From NCBI GenBank assembly GCA_038501195.1, contig JBBPUQ010000002.1, positions 6,339,001 through 6,403,000 of the forward strand: DNA of 64,000 bases. Reading direction: 5' to 3'. A program made the position numbers and the translations under genes. This stretch comes from Nemania diffusa (taxonomy: Eukaryota; Ascomycota; Sordariomycetes; Xylariales; Xylariaceae). The notes beneath the pieces were generated by a model, which had not been told where the DNA came from, did not search any database, and saw nothing but the letters and a program-made list of their open reading frames with translations. Numbering within the stretch: position 1 is the first letter of the stretch; each line of letters begins with the position of its first letter. Below, one piece after another: positions 10,656-24,700 of the stretch.

Positions 10656-13600
10656 ATGGCGACCAACACGGATCCAGCTGCTAATAGCAATGTCAAAGAA
10701 GACTTCGGTCGCCGTCTTCTCACCCAAGTAATCGACGACATGGCCCATAAAGACCCCCAGCGCGAGGCCTTTTCTATCCCTCGAAGTTCTGACCCACGGG
10801 ACGGCTGGAAGCCAGTAACATTCAAACAATACTCCAAAGCCATCAACTACGTGGCCCATAAGATTGTTGCGAACTGCGGTGCCCCGGCCGTCAACACCTT
10901 CCCCACGATTGCATACATTGGACCTAACGATGCCCGCTATGTCGTGGTAACGCTAGCGGCCATGAAAGCCGGGTATCAGGTGAGATACGCACACCGTAAC
11001 ATTCACTTAGGGTCTGTATTCTGACTGGGTATGGTGTGATGCAAAGGCCCTGCTTATTTCCCCTCGTAACTCCCAGGAGGGGCAGCTGAGTCTCTTCGAT
11101 AAGACGGAATGCAGGGTTATTGCGTTCCCGAAATCTCACCGCGCCATGGTTCAGCCCCTACTGCAGGAGCGCGACATGCAAGCGGTTGAAGTCGGCCCCA
11201 TCGAGAACTGGTTCCCAGAAGAAGAGGTCGAGCCATTCCCTTACTCGAAGACTTTCGAGGAGGCCGAATGGGACCCCCTCTGCGTCCTCCATACCAGCGG
11301 GTCAACCGGCATCCCGAAGCCTATCGTCGCCCGGCATGGCATGGTGGCGATCTGCGACAAATACCGTGCTAGGCCGGACTGGAACGGTCGCAGGATCTTC
11401 CTGCATGGATTTAGCCATAATTCAAAGAGGAGTTTCATACCAAGTGCGTGAGATCACCCCTCCCCCACGTCCTTGCTTGCGCCGGCCACCATTTGCTTTA
11501 AACCGCCGTGAACCGGGCTTATACTAACCAGGCGGTCCGCCTAGTGCCTCTGTTCCATGCGGCCGGGCTATACGGCTTCTTCTCAACTGTCATATACTAT
11601 GGGACCCCGGTGGCACTTGGTTTATCCGATCGACCTCTTTCGAGTGAATCTGTAGCCGAATGTCTCCAGAATGTCGATGTATCAGTGGCAATGCTACCGT
11701 GAGTATTCAGATAACTGGCCTTCATATCACATTTCTTCTCCGCCTTTTTATGACGTGCGCAGCTAACTATAAGTATTCGCATAGACCTGCCATTCTCGAG
11801 GACATGAGTCAGAGCGCCGACCACATTGAAGTCTTGAAGAAATTACACATGGTTTTCTTTGGTGGTGGTCGGTCCTACCCCTATAATTTTTTTAAGAATA
11901 TGATAGATCGGACGCTAATCTGTTAGCAGGAAACCTCGCTCGAGAAGCTGGAAATCGATTAGTCGAGAATGGAGTTCGCCTCGGCAATGTAATCTCGGCT
12001 ACAGAGTAGGCAACAATGCCTAATATTCCTTATCATTTGTTGAATATCAGCTGATTAAGTGTCGTAGATTTCTTCCTTTCCCTATCTACTTGCAAGACGA
12101 TTTTAAACTGTGGCAATATTGTAAGTCATAATCGAGCACACTCTCCTATTTTAGCAATTAGGGAAATTCCCGATTTCGGCCTGACAGATCAATGATAAGC
12201 TCTAGAATTTGTTGGAAAGAATATAGCTAATACTTCATCTTCAAGTCATTATCAACTCGGAAGAGTTTGGGGCAGACTGGCGGAAAATTGACGGGGAAGA
12301 TGATGTTTACCAACTCGTCGTCATACGCAAGGATAAACACCCGGGCCTGCAGGGTTTCTTTTACACGTTCCCTGACGAGAACGAGTACGATACCAAGGAT
12401 TTGTACAAGCCGCATCCCACTTTGCCAGATCATTGGATCTATTATGGACGCTCGGACAGTGAGTCACCCCCACTTAAATACCAGATCAATTTGTAAGGCT
12501 GCGGGTTAGAGTTTGGTTCTCATGCCTGCCAAACCTGTTTGGTCTTGACTGCTAACGTTTCGAAATACAGATGTCATTGTCTTCTCAAACGGAGAGAAGT
12601 TAAACCCGGTGACAATAGAGGAGATAGTCTCTGACCATCCCGAGCTTAAGGGTGCTCTCGTAGTTGGAACCGGACGCTTCCAAGCTAGCTTGCTGCTGGA
12701 GCCTATTACACACCCCAAGACCGAAAGCGAAGCCACAGAGCTCATTGACAGAGTATGGCCCCTCGTCGTCACTGCAAACAAGGAGACAGTTGCACACGGT
12801 CAGATCGCACGGGATTTCATCATAATATCGTCTCCCGACAAGCCCTTTTCGCGCGCTGGGAAAGGGACAGTACAAAGGGCAAGCACTCTGAAGCTGTATA
12901 AAGACGAAATCGACGAGTTTTATGAGAAGGCTGGTGATGTCACTGATGTAGAAGCGCCCCAACTGGACCTCAGCTCTGAAGAGAGTTTGGTCGGGTCGAT
13001 TCAAAATCTCTTCCAGACTCGACTTGGCTTTGAGGACCTACTTCAACCGGACGCTGATTTCTTTTCGTCTGGAGTAAGTTTCTTTGGGAGATTTCTCAAT
13101 AAGCTGCTTCTATAGAGCTGGCCAGCTGACTTGATGGATAGATCGATAGTATGCAAGTGATCAGTGCGTCTCGCCTCCTCAAAGCTGGATTGGAGGCCGC
13201 AGGCTACCAGATTGATGCCGATACCGTCGCAACACGAGCCATCTACGGAAACCCCACAGCCGAACGACTGGCCAAGTATCTCCTCTCCCGAGTCCGCCAG
13301 GGAGGCGTGTCTACACACGAGGAGCAAGCGGAGCACCAAGTCGAAACGATGAAGGCATTATGGCAAAAGTACACTCGTGATCTGCCCGAGGCGAAATCAG
13401 GCCGTTCAAACCCTTCAGACGACGGGCAGGTCATCCTCCTCACGGGCTCTACTGGCATGCTGGGGTCCTACATGCTAGATAAAATGGTTCGAAACCCGGC
13501 AGTGAAGAGAGTCATCTGCCTCAACCGTTCAGAGGACGGTGGTAAGAAGCGACAGGTGGCAGCGATGAAGGATCGCGGGCTTGCTGAAGATTACGAGGCC

Positions 13601-14533
13601 AAGTGTACCTTTCTGCACGCCGACATGTCTCGATCCGACTTCGGGCTCCCGCGGGATACATTCAATGAACTTCTGGAGACGGCGGATCGTTTTATCCACA
13701 ACGCCTGGCCGGTCAATTTCAATATGCCCGTCGAGTCCTTCGAGCCACATATCAGGAGCGTCCGCAACATCGGTGATTTCGCGTCGCAGTCCGCCAAGCG
13801 CGTAGCCGTGATTTTCATCTCTTCCATCGGCACAGGAGACGGGTGGGACACAAAGGCTGGCCCGCTGCCCGAGAGGCGACTCGAAGACCTCAGGCTACCT
13901 GGCTTCGGCTACGGGCAGAGCAAGCTGGTCGGCAGTCTAATTCTCGAAGACGTGGCCAAAGCCGGAGACTTCCCGGCAGCCATCGTCCGAGTCGGCCAAA
14001 TTGCCGGCCCCGAGGCCGAAGCTGGCTTCTGGAACAAGCAAGAATGGCTGCCCTCGATCATTGCAAGTAGTCTCTACCTGGGCGTCCTGCCCAGCAACCT
14101 GGCCTCGATGGACCGCGTGGACTGGACGGCGGTCGAGAGCATTGCCGGCCTCGTGCTCGACGCCGTGGGCGTGGCACAGACGGTGCCCGCGGACGAGATC
14201 AGCGGGTACTACCACGGCGTGAACCCGGCGGCGACGACGTGGAGCGAGCTCGCGCCGGCGGCGCAGGCGTTCTACGGCACGGAGCGCATCAAGGAGCTTG
14301 TCAGCTTCCCCGAGTGGATCGACAGGCTGGACCAGAGCCAGACGGGCGACATCCAGCACCTCGACAAGAACCCCGGCGTCAAGCTCATCGACTCGTACCG
14401 CGGCATGGCCAGCGTCGCGGCGCCCGTCGTGTTCGACATGGCGCACACGCAGACGCGGAGTCCGTCAATGCGCAGTGCGAAGCCCGTGACGAAGGAGCTG
14501 ATGACGCATTGGTGCCGGCAGTGGGGGTTCTGA
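10656..14533 (+). CDS. NRPS-like carboxylic acid reductase (adenylation, carrier, thioester reductase)
   Basis: This enzyme should activate a carboxylic acid as the adenylate, load it on its carrier domain and release it reductively as an aldehyde. Nine exons (10656-10979, 11047-11443, 11545-11698, 11785-11867, 11930-12005, 12068-12120, 12246-12458, 12571-13073, 13142-14533) join in frame to 1064 residues, a usual length for the family. The adenylation core HTSGSTGIPKP lies near residue 190, then the MPLFHAAG, FFGGGNLAREAG and TEF blocks, and GRSDNVIVFSNGEKLNP near 430-446. The carrier site is GIDSM with the phosphopantetheine serine at about 604. The reductase domain has TGSTGMLG near 702-709 and YGQSK near 858-862. 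No condensation domain is present. The donor after exon 4 (GTCGGT) is unusual, but the frame and motif continue exactly across it. The likely substrate is an aryl or other simple acid; it cannot be named. The alternative family member, Lys2, is longer and different. Confidence 0.93.
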
Positions 14534-16017
14534 GTTGGAGAATAATTGCGAAGAAATGGGTGACCCTTTCGTTTGTTTGAACTGGTGGAGTTTGTATATC
14601 ACGTTAGGTTATGGTTAGACTGTAGCAACTGTTGGATATTGTGTTAATATTATAGATTACCTAGATAGATAAATACATTCCCACGCCTTCCGTCGGAGGA
14701 GAGTGAGCCTATACTTTGCTTAGCTGTCTTGGGTACCTCCTAAAGCTGGAATCGGCGTTCGAGGTTATATAGCTAAACTGTTTAGTTTTTGCAATATATA
14801 CACACTTTCGTTGGTGTCGAAACCCAAGTGAACTAAGTGTTTGGGTGAATCGCCAGAACGCCTTTTGATATCATTCCATCTTAGTTTATCCCGATAAGCA
14901 TGTATCTAGGTAGTGGTCTGAATCGCACGCAGGAGTACATATAAGTACATTTAGTACAGCAAGCTACAAAAAGTTGCTGAGTACATTCGAGGGCAGAGTA
15001 ATTACTCTAATATGAGAAAAAAAGATCTATTCGATTGTCTATAGGGCTGTCAGTAACTATGCAAGAAGTTTATAGCTAATTTACTTTTTGCAATATCATT
15101 TTCGTTTTTCATCATGATGAAGAAGCTACGTAACGGTACATGTAGGCTAACCGGTAGTATTCGGTACTCTGTACTCTGTATGTACCTACTAAACATCTGA
15201 CCAAGCGAAATAATACCTAACCCTGACCTGAACTGCCAAAAGTGTGCCACTAGCAGCCACAGAAAACCCACTACGTGGATGACCTATGTGGCTCGTGCTT
15301 GCTCCATTTAACCTCGCAATACAGTGTCCACCGGCAGCCGCAATGCCCCAATGGAAGGTAGGCAGCCTGCAGGTAGCGGGCACCAGAGCGTCGAACTTCT
15401 TTTGCCTCCAGTCCAAGCTAGAGGAAATTTCGACTCGGCGAAAAAAATTACAACTTTTTTAAGAGGTTTCAGACGTTCTACCACCTGAACAACCACAACC
15501 TGCCAACCACCAACCACAACCACCAACCATCAACAACCGTCATCATCATCACTACTCCCACCGCCTCCGCCTCCGCCTCCGCAAACCACCGCCATAGCGA
15601 TAGCAACAGCCTGCCGCGCCTCTGTATTCTGCACACACCCTGCCAATCAGCGGACATCCTTCGAGTGCATCGTCACCGTTCTTGTGCAACGCCGCCTTGG
15701 ATCGATTATTCGTTCATAACAATCGCTACTAGCACCAACTACTCGGAGCATTCACTTTTTGCGTTTGAGCACCTCGAGTCCTTCCAGCCGACATCTCGCG
15801 AGCGCGCCAGCCACCCCCCTACGCCTTTGCTTGTCTCGACGAAACGTATCCTTGTCTACCCCCCTCGTTCCGTCATTGCCACAGCTGCTCGATTTCTTCG
15901 ATTGTCTCTGGAGCTTCGGAGAAGAGGAAAGAAATCCAAAAAAAGAAACCATTGTGTGTATATCTGAGCTACTATACCGTCAAATCAGACGGCCTCTTCC
16001 GCAGTCCTCCTGTCAAG
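14534..16017. other. Intergenic region with CT/CA-rich leader of the GYF gene
   Basis: The first kilobase is AT-rich and featureless. From about 15480 the sequence turns into AAC/ACC runs and CCGCCT repeats (15561-15581), followed by a pyrimidine-rich stretch. This is typical of the promoter and 5' leader of a constitutively expressed fungal gene. Confidence 0.55.
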
Positions 16018-19000
16018 ATGCCTTCAAACCTCCCTTCCAGTTTTGCATCTGCCGCTGCTGGACAGAACTCGAATCGCGAGCCAAGATCAGGTGCTAGAGG
16101 CGACGGACGTGGGAACACGAGCGGAGAGTGGTATGTGCCATTGTCTTGATTGCATTTCCTTCATTTTTGCACATCCGTCGTCTTCATCCACCCTAGACAC
16201 ATAGCTACATGCATACGTACATGCATGCATGCATACGCTCCTCATCTCGTTTCCCTCGCCCTCGTGTTGACGGCTTTTCTACTTCTACACTGTACATACA
16301 CACCGTCACATTCCCAGCGATCCCAGTACTACGCTTAAACTACCATTGGTGGGGGGATATTGGCCCCTTGCACTTTCGCCCTCTCACTTGTTTCTTCCCT
16401 ACGAATTACCGCGGCGTACCTGTCCTCAAGTGCACATGCCTCTGTCTCTAGACGAACACCCCCAGCGTCGGCGCCTCTTGCTAACCTGATTGAACGTCTA
16501 GGTCTAGACCAGCACGCACGATGAATGGTACTCTCACTTTCCGCCGGACATCTACCACTACTTCAAATCAAACCTTCAACCAGCCGAACCCGTCAGAACA
16601 CGCCGTGCCCTCGGACGACCCTGCCATTCTCGCTGCCATGCCTGTTGGTTCTACAGTTGTGGAAAATGGCGCGCCTCAAAGGTATTCCCGCGAGGACATG
16701 CTATCCATTCTCGGCAACATGCAATCGAACCCGCGCATGCAGCAGCCTGATGTTTCCTCACTATTCGCGCCCGGCTGGAACCCTGGCCACGCTAACGGTG
16801 TATCATCTCGTGGATGGGGCAAACCCGAATCGCACGTGCTTCCTCAAGAACCCGATATATGCTGGGACGAAACAGGATCTACAAAGCCCATTTGTTTGGA
16901 GGAGATGACGGATGACGAAAAAGAGGTGGGTTTAAATACATTACCCAGTTCTGATATACTGACATGTTGGACTTGAACGCTAACGTGGGTGCCATTCTAG
17001 CTTTTCGTAGACGTCAACTCCACCATGAAGCCCCCGGCCCAGAATAAGGAAGGGGCCCATCCGGGGGGAGGTATGAACGGTCGAAAGACTTCCCTCTCCC
17101 AAGCTACCACTAATACCTTTGGTGCGTCTGTACCTTCGACCACCTCCCGTCCAGGGACGCGGCGTCGCGAAACCGTCGATACCAATCCGTTCTCAGGGGG
17201 CGGTGGGCTTAATTCACCCATATCTGCGACGCGCCCTTCGAGAGACAATGGTTCCCTGTGGCTGGATCGAAAGAATACTGATCCTAGGGATTCCATGTTT
17301 GAAGAGCCCGAGGAGGAGCCAGGTGCGAGAGACAACGCGCCCAAGCCCACGTCAGTCTCTGGTGTCTCCCGCGCCAATACGGCCACTAGTACCACGGCTT
17401 TTGGTAATACTTCGCCGTGGCCATCATCCTCGTCGGGCGGGTTATCCGGGCTTGGCAGCTTTGGGAACTTTGCGCTACCCGGCTCGACCATCGGGGAGAA
17501 GCGTCCTGGAAATCCACGAGGAGAGAGCCGTTTGGCTCATTTGATGCCAAGAGATACCTCCGAAAACGCGACCAACAAGCTCGGTGATGGTTCGACCGCT
17601 GCCGATTCGAACCGATCTTGGCGTCCCCGTCCTCGAACCGATACGGACCCGTTTGGCGATGAAGCTCTTTCTGGAAGCGCCGTGCTAGGGGGTGCCCAAG
17701 ACACAAGTCCTCCTATGTCTCATCCCCAGCTCCACACACAGCTATATGATACGCCCGTAAAGGGATCGGCTGGGGATTTTGGCATGTCTGGACTGAATCT
17801 CGGACATGGTGACCCCGACGCTACCCCCCTAAGCCCCTCAGAGACAAATCCTTACCGGAGCCCCCCAGGGGAGCGGGGCGAACATGATGTGAATCCGGAC
17901 AAACCTCACGGATTTGGCAGTGGTGAACCTATCTCAAATTACGGAAGTGGAATGCCACGGTCTTTCCCACACAACGCATTCGATGGAAGTGATCGGAGCC
18001 AAACATCTAGTGTCGGCGCGAAGGCCCATCCTTATGGGAATTTATCTGGGTGGCCACTGACGAGCACACCAGACCGTGAGAGAGCCCCATTCGCCGGCTT
18101 TGGTGGCTCCTTATTCGGCCAGATGGGCGACATACAGTCGCCCGGGCTTGGTAACCTGGGAGGTGTTTTTGGTCCTGCGACGACTACTGGTCTTACTGGG
18201 TCTGGATCTTTCAGCCGTGGCAGCAAACTAGGCTCCTTGTTTCCTGCTGCCATGCAAGCGCAGATGCAGTCTCACGATACAGAAAGCCTGAGCGATTCTA
18301 TGTCTGATCTTCGTCAGGCCAACCCTCTTGGTGTCATCGGACGCAACCCCTTAAATGACCACGGACGAGAAACGGAAAGCCCTATGAGAGCCGGTAGAGG
18401 GGTTTTTGCGGGTATGTTCGCCCCCCACGCTGAGGGAAATCGCACACCAGTAGCAACAGATCCCGTCCTGCATGGTGGGATATCTGCAGCTCCGGGCCAG
18501 GCGTTCACAGCTACGAGCAATGCCCCCAATTATCCTGCCATCCAACCCTCTGAACCCCCTTCGGCCCAGGCACGCACGATGGTGATGCCAGATCGCATGC
18601 GCTGGACGTATCTTGATCCCCAGGGCAGTGTTCAAGGCCCTTTCACAGGTTTAGAGATGAACGACTGGTATAAGGCCAACTTCTTCACACCAGACTTACG
18701 GGTGAAAAAGGTGGAGGACACGGAATTTGAGCCCCTGGGCCAACTGATCAGGCGAATTGGTAATTCCCGTGAACCTTTCCTAGTACCCCAGATTGGCATT
18801 CCCCATGGACCTCCAGCACAGGGTGGTCCGTTTTCACCCAACGCTAGTGGTGTTATCCAGCCTCCTCTTGTAGGCGCATTTCCCAGTTTCGGAAGAACTC
18901 TCACTGCGGAAGAGCAGAATAATTTGGAAAGACGCAAGCAAGAAGAGCAGTATCTCCTAGCACGACAGCGCGAGTTTCTCTCCAGCCAGCAAGCCATGGG

Positions 19001-20971
19001 CAGAATGCCGATGCAAGGTGTCCCTGGCCTTAACCACCATTCCAGCGCACACAGTTTGCATAGCCAACCAAGCTTCGGAAGCATGACATCGCCTATCACG
19101 GCGCCACCACAGGCTCCCATCGGTCCCATCGGAACAGGGGGGTCTTTTTTCGATTCGCTAGCCACACGTCAACCCGCCGCGCACGGTAACTCCGGTCCAA
19201 GCCTCGATGTATTTCGCGAGGACGAGCTCACACACTTGACCGGTGCCGAGCGCCAGGTGCTGGCTAGCATGCACAACACGGGAGCGTTAGGCGGGAACCT
19301 CCCTCAACAATCCGTCGGTGTGCCCTCACCCGAGTCTGGTAACCACAGCCAATTGCCGACAGCTAGCGAGCTCGTCGAAGATGGTGAAGGATTCCGCGAC
19401 AGGCTGCAAGAATTTAAACAACTTCGTGCGCAACACGATGCCGAAACCTTGGAGCAAAGCCTCACGCAGGGCCAACGACAAGCCACAGATGACACGTTAT
19501 CGTCCCAGGCTGTTCGATCGCCTCAGGCTTCGGATCCCTCGCTTGCGCTAGAACGATCAAACGAGCCTGATACTGTCAAACACGCCCACAAGAAAGACTC
19601 GGCCTCGTCCAACAAAGAGTTTAAGGAATACCAGCAGGCGCAAGCTGTAGCCGCAGCGGCGAAACTCACCGGGCTACCCATGCCATTCCCACCACCGCCG
19701 TCGGGTACCCCACTCCCGGCCCCTGCTCCTCAGCGTGTTCGATCCAATTTGCCTGAGCAGTATGCTAATAGCTCTCGATCCGGCACTCCGGATGTCAGCT
19801 CTGCTACGTCTACACAACACCCGCCCCTCGCTCCGTGGGCTAAGGATAGCGGTGTAGAATCGCACAAGGGGCCGAGCCTTAAAGAAATCCAACAAGCCGA
19901 AGCTGTGAAGGCCGCTAAGGCGGAAGAGGCAGCTGCTCTAGCACGGCGTGTGGCGCTCGAACAGGAAGCAGCACGTGAGCGTGAGAGAGCGGCTGCAGCC
20001 GTGGCCGCACCGGGTTTGCCAACCTCGAGCACTTGGGGCACGGCATCTCCCGTCAATACAGTGCCGGTGAGTAGTCCCTGGATCAAGCCTATGGCAGGAA
20101 AAGGTAGTGCACCCATTCCACCAACACCGAGCGTGCCATCAGACAAGAAGAAGACGTTGGCAGATATCCAGCGCGAGGAGGAGGCACGTAAGCAGAAGGC
20201 GCGGGATCTCGCTGCACAAAGCGGACTGGCGTCGGCGGCAGGTAAGCGCTACGCTGACTTGGCCAGCAAGACAAGTGCTGCGAGCACACCTGGTACGCCT
20301 AGTGGGAATAATGCAATTCCAGCGACGGGCGGCGCAGGTTGGGCTACAGTTGGGGCGGGCGGCAAAGTCAAGGCGCCGCCCACGGGTCCTGTCTTGCAGG
20401 TTCGCTCAGCTAGTTCCACGGGCCTTAAGCCTGCACCCAGCGCACCGGCCATTTCGCCCCGCCCGACGCTTAAGGGCACAGCCTCGACGGCAGGTGGCGG
20501 TCGAACAGAAGCTATGGATGAGTTCAATAAGTGGCTGCAGAGTCAGTTGCTTCGCGGTATTACTGGTGTTACGGACAGTAAGTCAACAAACCCCAGCCTC
20601 TTCCGAGGCACATGAACGGAGCCAGTCGACACATATACTAACTTATCTTTGCAGTCGATACCTTCGCATCGACCTTGATGGCTTTTCCTCTGATGCCAGA
20701 GATCATCTCAGACGCTATTTACGCCAACTCGAAAACAATGGACGGGCGACACTTTGCGCAAGAGTTCATCCGCCGCAAGAAGCTCGCGGAGAAGGGTGTC
20801 GTAGAGAAGCAACCGGCCAATAGCCCCTCTACCGACATTCAGTCCAGTAGCGCGGGTGGCTGGAATGAGGTGGCCAAGAAGAGCAGTCATAAAGACAACA
20901 CCAGCGACTCTAGTTCGATCCAAGCTGCCGGGTTCAAGGTTGTGCCGTCTCGCAAGAAGGGGAAGAAATAA
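16018..20971 (+). CDS. GYF-domain protein, Smy2/Syh1-like
   Basis: GYF domains bind proline-rich ligands; the yeast relatives Smy2 and Syh1 act in mRNA handling and ER-to-Golgi or translation-quality functions. Four exons (16018-16130, 16502-16925, 17001-20577, 20655-20971) join to 1476 residues. The single GYF domain lies near residues 712-770, beginning WTYLDPQGSVQGPF and including the WYKANFF and DLRVKK strands. The rest is mostly low-complexity and disordered, rich in Ser, Pro, Gly and Gln. A charged, Glu/Ala/Arg-rich probable coiled coil near residue 1130-1180 precedes short repeated motifs of the SLKEIQQAEA and TLADIQREEE type. The C-terminus ends in a basic KKGKK tail. The first exon is short and followed by a long intron of 371 bases. 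Family assignment rests on the GYF domain and overall architecture; the exact role is inferred. Confidence 0.9.
16206..16235. repeat. ATGC-type microsatellite in first intron of the GYF gene
   Basis: Repeated CATGCATA and CATGCATG units lie in the long first intron. The run is self-complementary and of no evident coding value. Confidence 0.6.
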
Positions 20972-21777
20972 ACAGACGACACTGAGATGAGACAAGTGCT
21001 GGTGTCGGAGGTCAGGGGGTTGTGTGTGCTCTACTCTAGGGAAGGCTACATCGTATTGCTTAAGCCAAATGAGACGAAACAGTCATCGATTATATGTATA
21101 TTCGACTCACAATTCTCGGGTAGTACCTGTGCTCGTTGGGCAGGTTGCTACCTGAAATTGTTTGACAAACATGATGTACTGAGCGAGACTATAGCTTCAA
21201 AGCAGAAACCTAGCAGCGGATTTACTTGTGGCGCGCTTGCTAAAAACTACATGTGGTATACCTCTTCAATGCACTGGGTTACATTACAGAAAGAAGGGTT
21301 TGTTACATTCGAGTAGATAGCCTGCTACCTTGTCTCGGTAGTTGGTTTAGTTTATGTTTATTCACGCTGTGAACAATGTTGAACCAACGTAGTCTTGTCT
21401 CAACGTCATGTCTTGCGAGGGTGCGCCAAAATTGGGAGTTCAAGGGTAATGAGCCTAACTAAGATAGGCTAGACTCATTTTATCGCTACTACTGTAGGTA
21501 CTCTGTACACCGTACAGCATATTTGTGCCCCTCGATTGCCCCTCCCCCACCATGTCGTATATGCTAATGCAATTTTCTCTACTCATTAGTGTCTCTTTGC
21601 GACGCCCGCGAGGCCAACTAATAACAATAATATATGCCTTATTATCCATATAAAGTTCTGAAACTCACTATGAACTATGAATATTTTTTCTTTTATTTAC
21701 ATTTCATCAAGGCCTAGAGGGAACTAATAAGACAAAAAAGTTAAGGGGAGTTTTACACGACTACAACAATAATCAGA
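20972..21777. other. Intergenic region, GYF gene to Emw1-like gene
   Basis: This holds the 3' end of the GYF gene and the promoter of the tandem TPR gene. It is AT-rich with several TACCTA/TAGGTA motifs. The 109-codon frame near 20987 has no recognisable features and is probably untranslated trailer. Confidence 0.55.
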
Positions 21778-24700
21778 ATGGAACCTACAAGCCACACCCT
21801 GGGCTCGGGTAACGGGGGGTCACCTGGCATCTTTTCACCCGAAGTGATTCTATCTATAGAAAACACTACTTCAGAGAGTAGTCTCAACAAGCTACTAGCA
21901 GAAACGCTGTCAAGAGAACTGGTCGATCGCTTCACACAAGACATAGCAGACAGGGAACAGTCGCTGCCTGGTGATCACCAATACAGCACTTCATCGCCAG
22001 CCCCATCAACAGAGTTATCCAAGGCAGCCATCAGTCTGGGACTTGCGTCATTGGCTGCTTTCCTGCAAGCCAATGTCACCGGTCCCGTTCTTGATGATCC
22101 TCAATCAGCAGACGACATCCTTGTAGAAGCATTCAAGCGTGCGAAGAAATCCCGAGAGTCTACAAACGGAGCCAAAGTTATTGTTGAAGATACCCCAAAT
22201 TCTGATGTTGACATAGGGAGCTTCCGGTTGCTTTGTCAGCGGTCCCTTGACACCGATGGCGTCTCTCCCTATCCTTATATCCCCTACATTGAGTTTTTCT
22301 GTTTAGCACGCTTCCTATTTATCACGAGCAATATCTTGCCATCTACGAAACATCTCGCGTGGATGAGATTCAGGATTCACCTGTGGCATTACAAGTTGCT
22401 CACTCAGCCCTCACTTGGCCCCGGCTCTCTCTACACCAAGGGTGGTCGTTGGACTGATGTGGCTACCCTTGAAGAGTTAATTGAGACAAGTTTAACAGAG
22501 GCTGAGAGTTCTGTGTTTGAAGCTCGATGTCTTAGTGAGGATGTTAGGGAGTCACTCTGGCCTCCCGAGTCCCAAATTTTATTCCGATTAGAAGAAGCCA
22601 ATTGCCAAATACTGCTAGGCAATGATGCCAAGGCCCGGCAGGCGCTACAGGATGCTACGAAAATCAGTGGGTTCACCTTCGCCCTCTCTGGGGCGCTGGG
22701 GAAGCGAACAAGATTCCAAGAAAATAGTTTCAGTCAATTGGTAGTTCTCGCAAAGAGCCTACACTTGTCATCTGAGACTGCTATAGGACGGGAGGCCAAC
22801 GAACCCGCTCCACCAGCCCTACCACTCAATGATGATACGTTGTTGGAAAAGATCCAATTCAATGCTGATGAAGGCCCTACTTCGAACTCCTCGCTCCCCG
22901 CTCAACTGCGAGACATTAAACCAGATCGCCAGCCGGAGCTTCATCCGGTTGACCAGATTATATTACTTACTGAGGCTACCCTAAAAGATACATTCTCTCC
23001 ATCTGACTCCCTTACCCTGGAGGAAGTACTTCCCTACGCCGTAAGAGTCATTGATGATAAAACTGTCAATTGGCAGGTCTATACTCAAGCCCTCCTCGTT
23101 AGGTCGCGAATTGAGCTGAACAGGAGCCGAACAGTCGAAAGAGGTGTTCTACAGATGCAAGCTGTTGCAGATCAGGTCATCGTTGACACCCAAGATCCCC
23201 CTCCCACGATAACGTCCCAGTCAAATTCTACCAATATACCTACAATCCAAGTGAGCTCGGATAGTGGACCCACCACTCACGCTGATGTCAACAAGCCAAC
23301 ATCATTCTTGCCGGCTCCCAAGCCATCTGAGTCGGCAACGCCAGGGGAGCGTCTGCGATATGTGAACGCGTTGGCATCACCGCCACGGTGGCATCTTGAG
23401 TCAGAGCTTGCGTATGCCTGGACATCTGTCGGATCGCTCGTTTCGGCGTTAGAAATATTTAAACGACTACGGCTCTGGCCAGAGGTTGCCCTTTGTCTTG
23501 CCAGCGCTGCTGCCTCAGACGAGTCGGGCGTTCGCGGTGCCGGAGGAGAAGAGAAGGCCCGCGCTATAGTGAGATGGAGACTGTTTAAGCGGTCGTCCAC
23601 AGCGGGCGAGACCAAGGAATCTCTAGGGCATATTGACGATGGAGAAGATGTGGATCCTGATTCAATCAAGCCTAGCGACTACTACGGACCGGAGCGGTCA
23701 CCGCCTCCTCCGAATGCACCTCGGCTGTTTAGTATCTTGGGCGATATGGAGAACGATGCGAGCCACTATGTACGAGCATGGGAGATCTCGGGTCGGCGCT
23801 TCGCGAGGGCACAGAAGTCTCTAGGTGAGCTCCATCTCCAAAATAAGGAGTGGAATAAGGCACGCGAGGCCTACCAGCTCGCCGTCGGCGTCAACAGGTT
23901 GAGCCCGGAATTATGGAACCGTTTAGGTGACATCGAGCTTCGTCTCGGAAATTTCCCCGACGCGGCCGAGGCCTTCCAAAGAGCTATCGCAACAGCCAAC
24001 GAAAAAGTCGGCGGCGAAGATGCTCGGACTTGGAGTAACCTAGGCACCGCATTCCTCAGCTGGTATCGCGAAGTTATTGCAGAAGCTAAGATAAGAAAGG
24101 AGAGGATAAAAGCTGACGAGGCTCATGATATGGATGACATGACTAGCACGAAGCGAGCTGCAGAACTCGGCCGTTCCGCCTCACAGCTGCTACAGGATTC
24201 GTTGACCGCTTTTAAGCGCGGCGCTACCGTCGCCAACACAAACTGGAGGATCTGGGACAATGTGATCACAATCGCGGCGAGCCTCCAACCCAGTCCTGCC
24301 TTTGACGATGTCCTCTTAGGGGTCAACAGTATCATTCACATCCGCAAGACAGAGAGCGCACTGGACATGGAAATCCTCACCCTTCTAGTCCGAGAGGTGA
24401 CCAAGAACGCAGTGCCAGCCAATGGCGGGGACGCCCATATTTACGACCCGCCACGCGGCACGCTGGAAAGCAAGGTCATAACCCTCTTCGAGGACCAGAT
24501 CGTGCCTCTCATCACGTCCAACTCGGCCTGCTGGGCCCTCGTCTCGCGACTGCGCGCATGGCGCCGCGACTTCCCAGGCGCGCTGGACGCCGCGGAGAAG
24601 GCGTGGCGCACGGCCGTCGGCGGCGTCGGGAGCGCGCTGTCGGCGTCGGGCGGCACCGGGCAAGAGCGGAGCTGGCTGACGGATCCCGAGGCGTGGGATG

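Noticed and set aside
13937..14446. Minus-strand frame of 169 codons inside the NRPS-like reductase exon
   Set aside because: The plus strand encodes the reductase domain with intact motifs; the antisense frame has no recognisable features.
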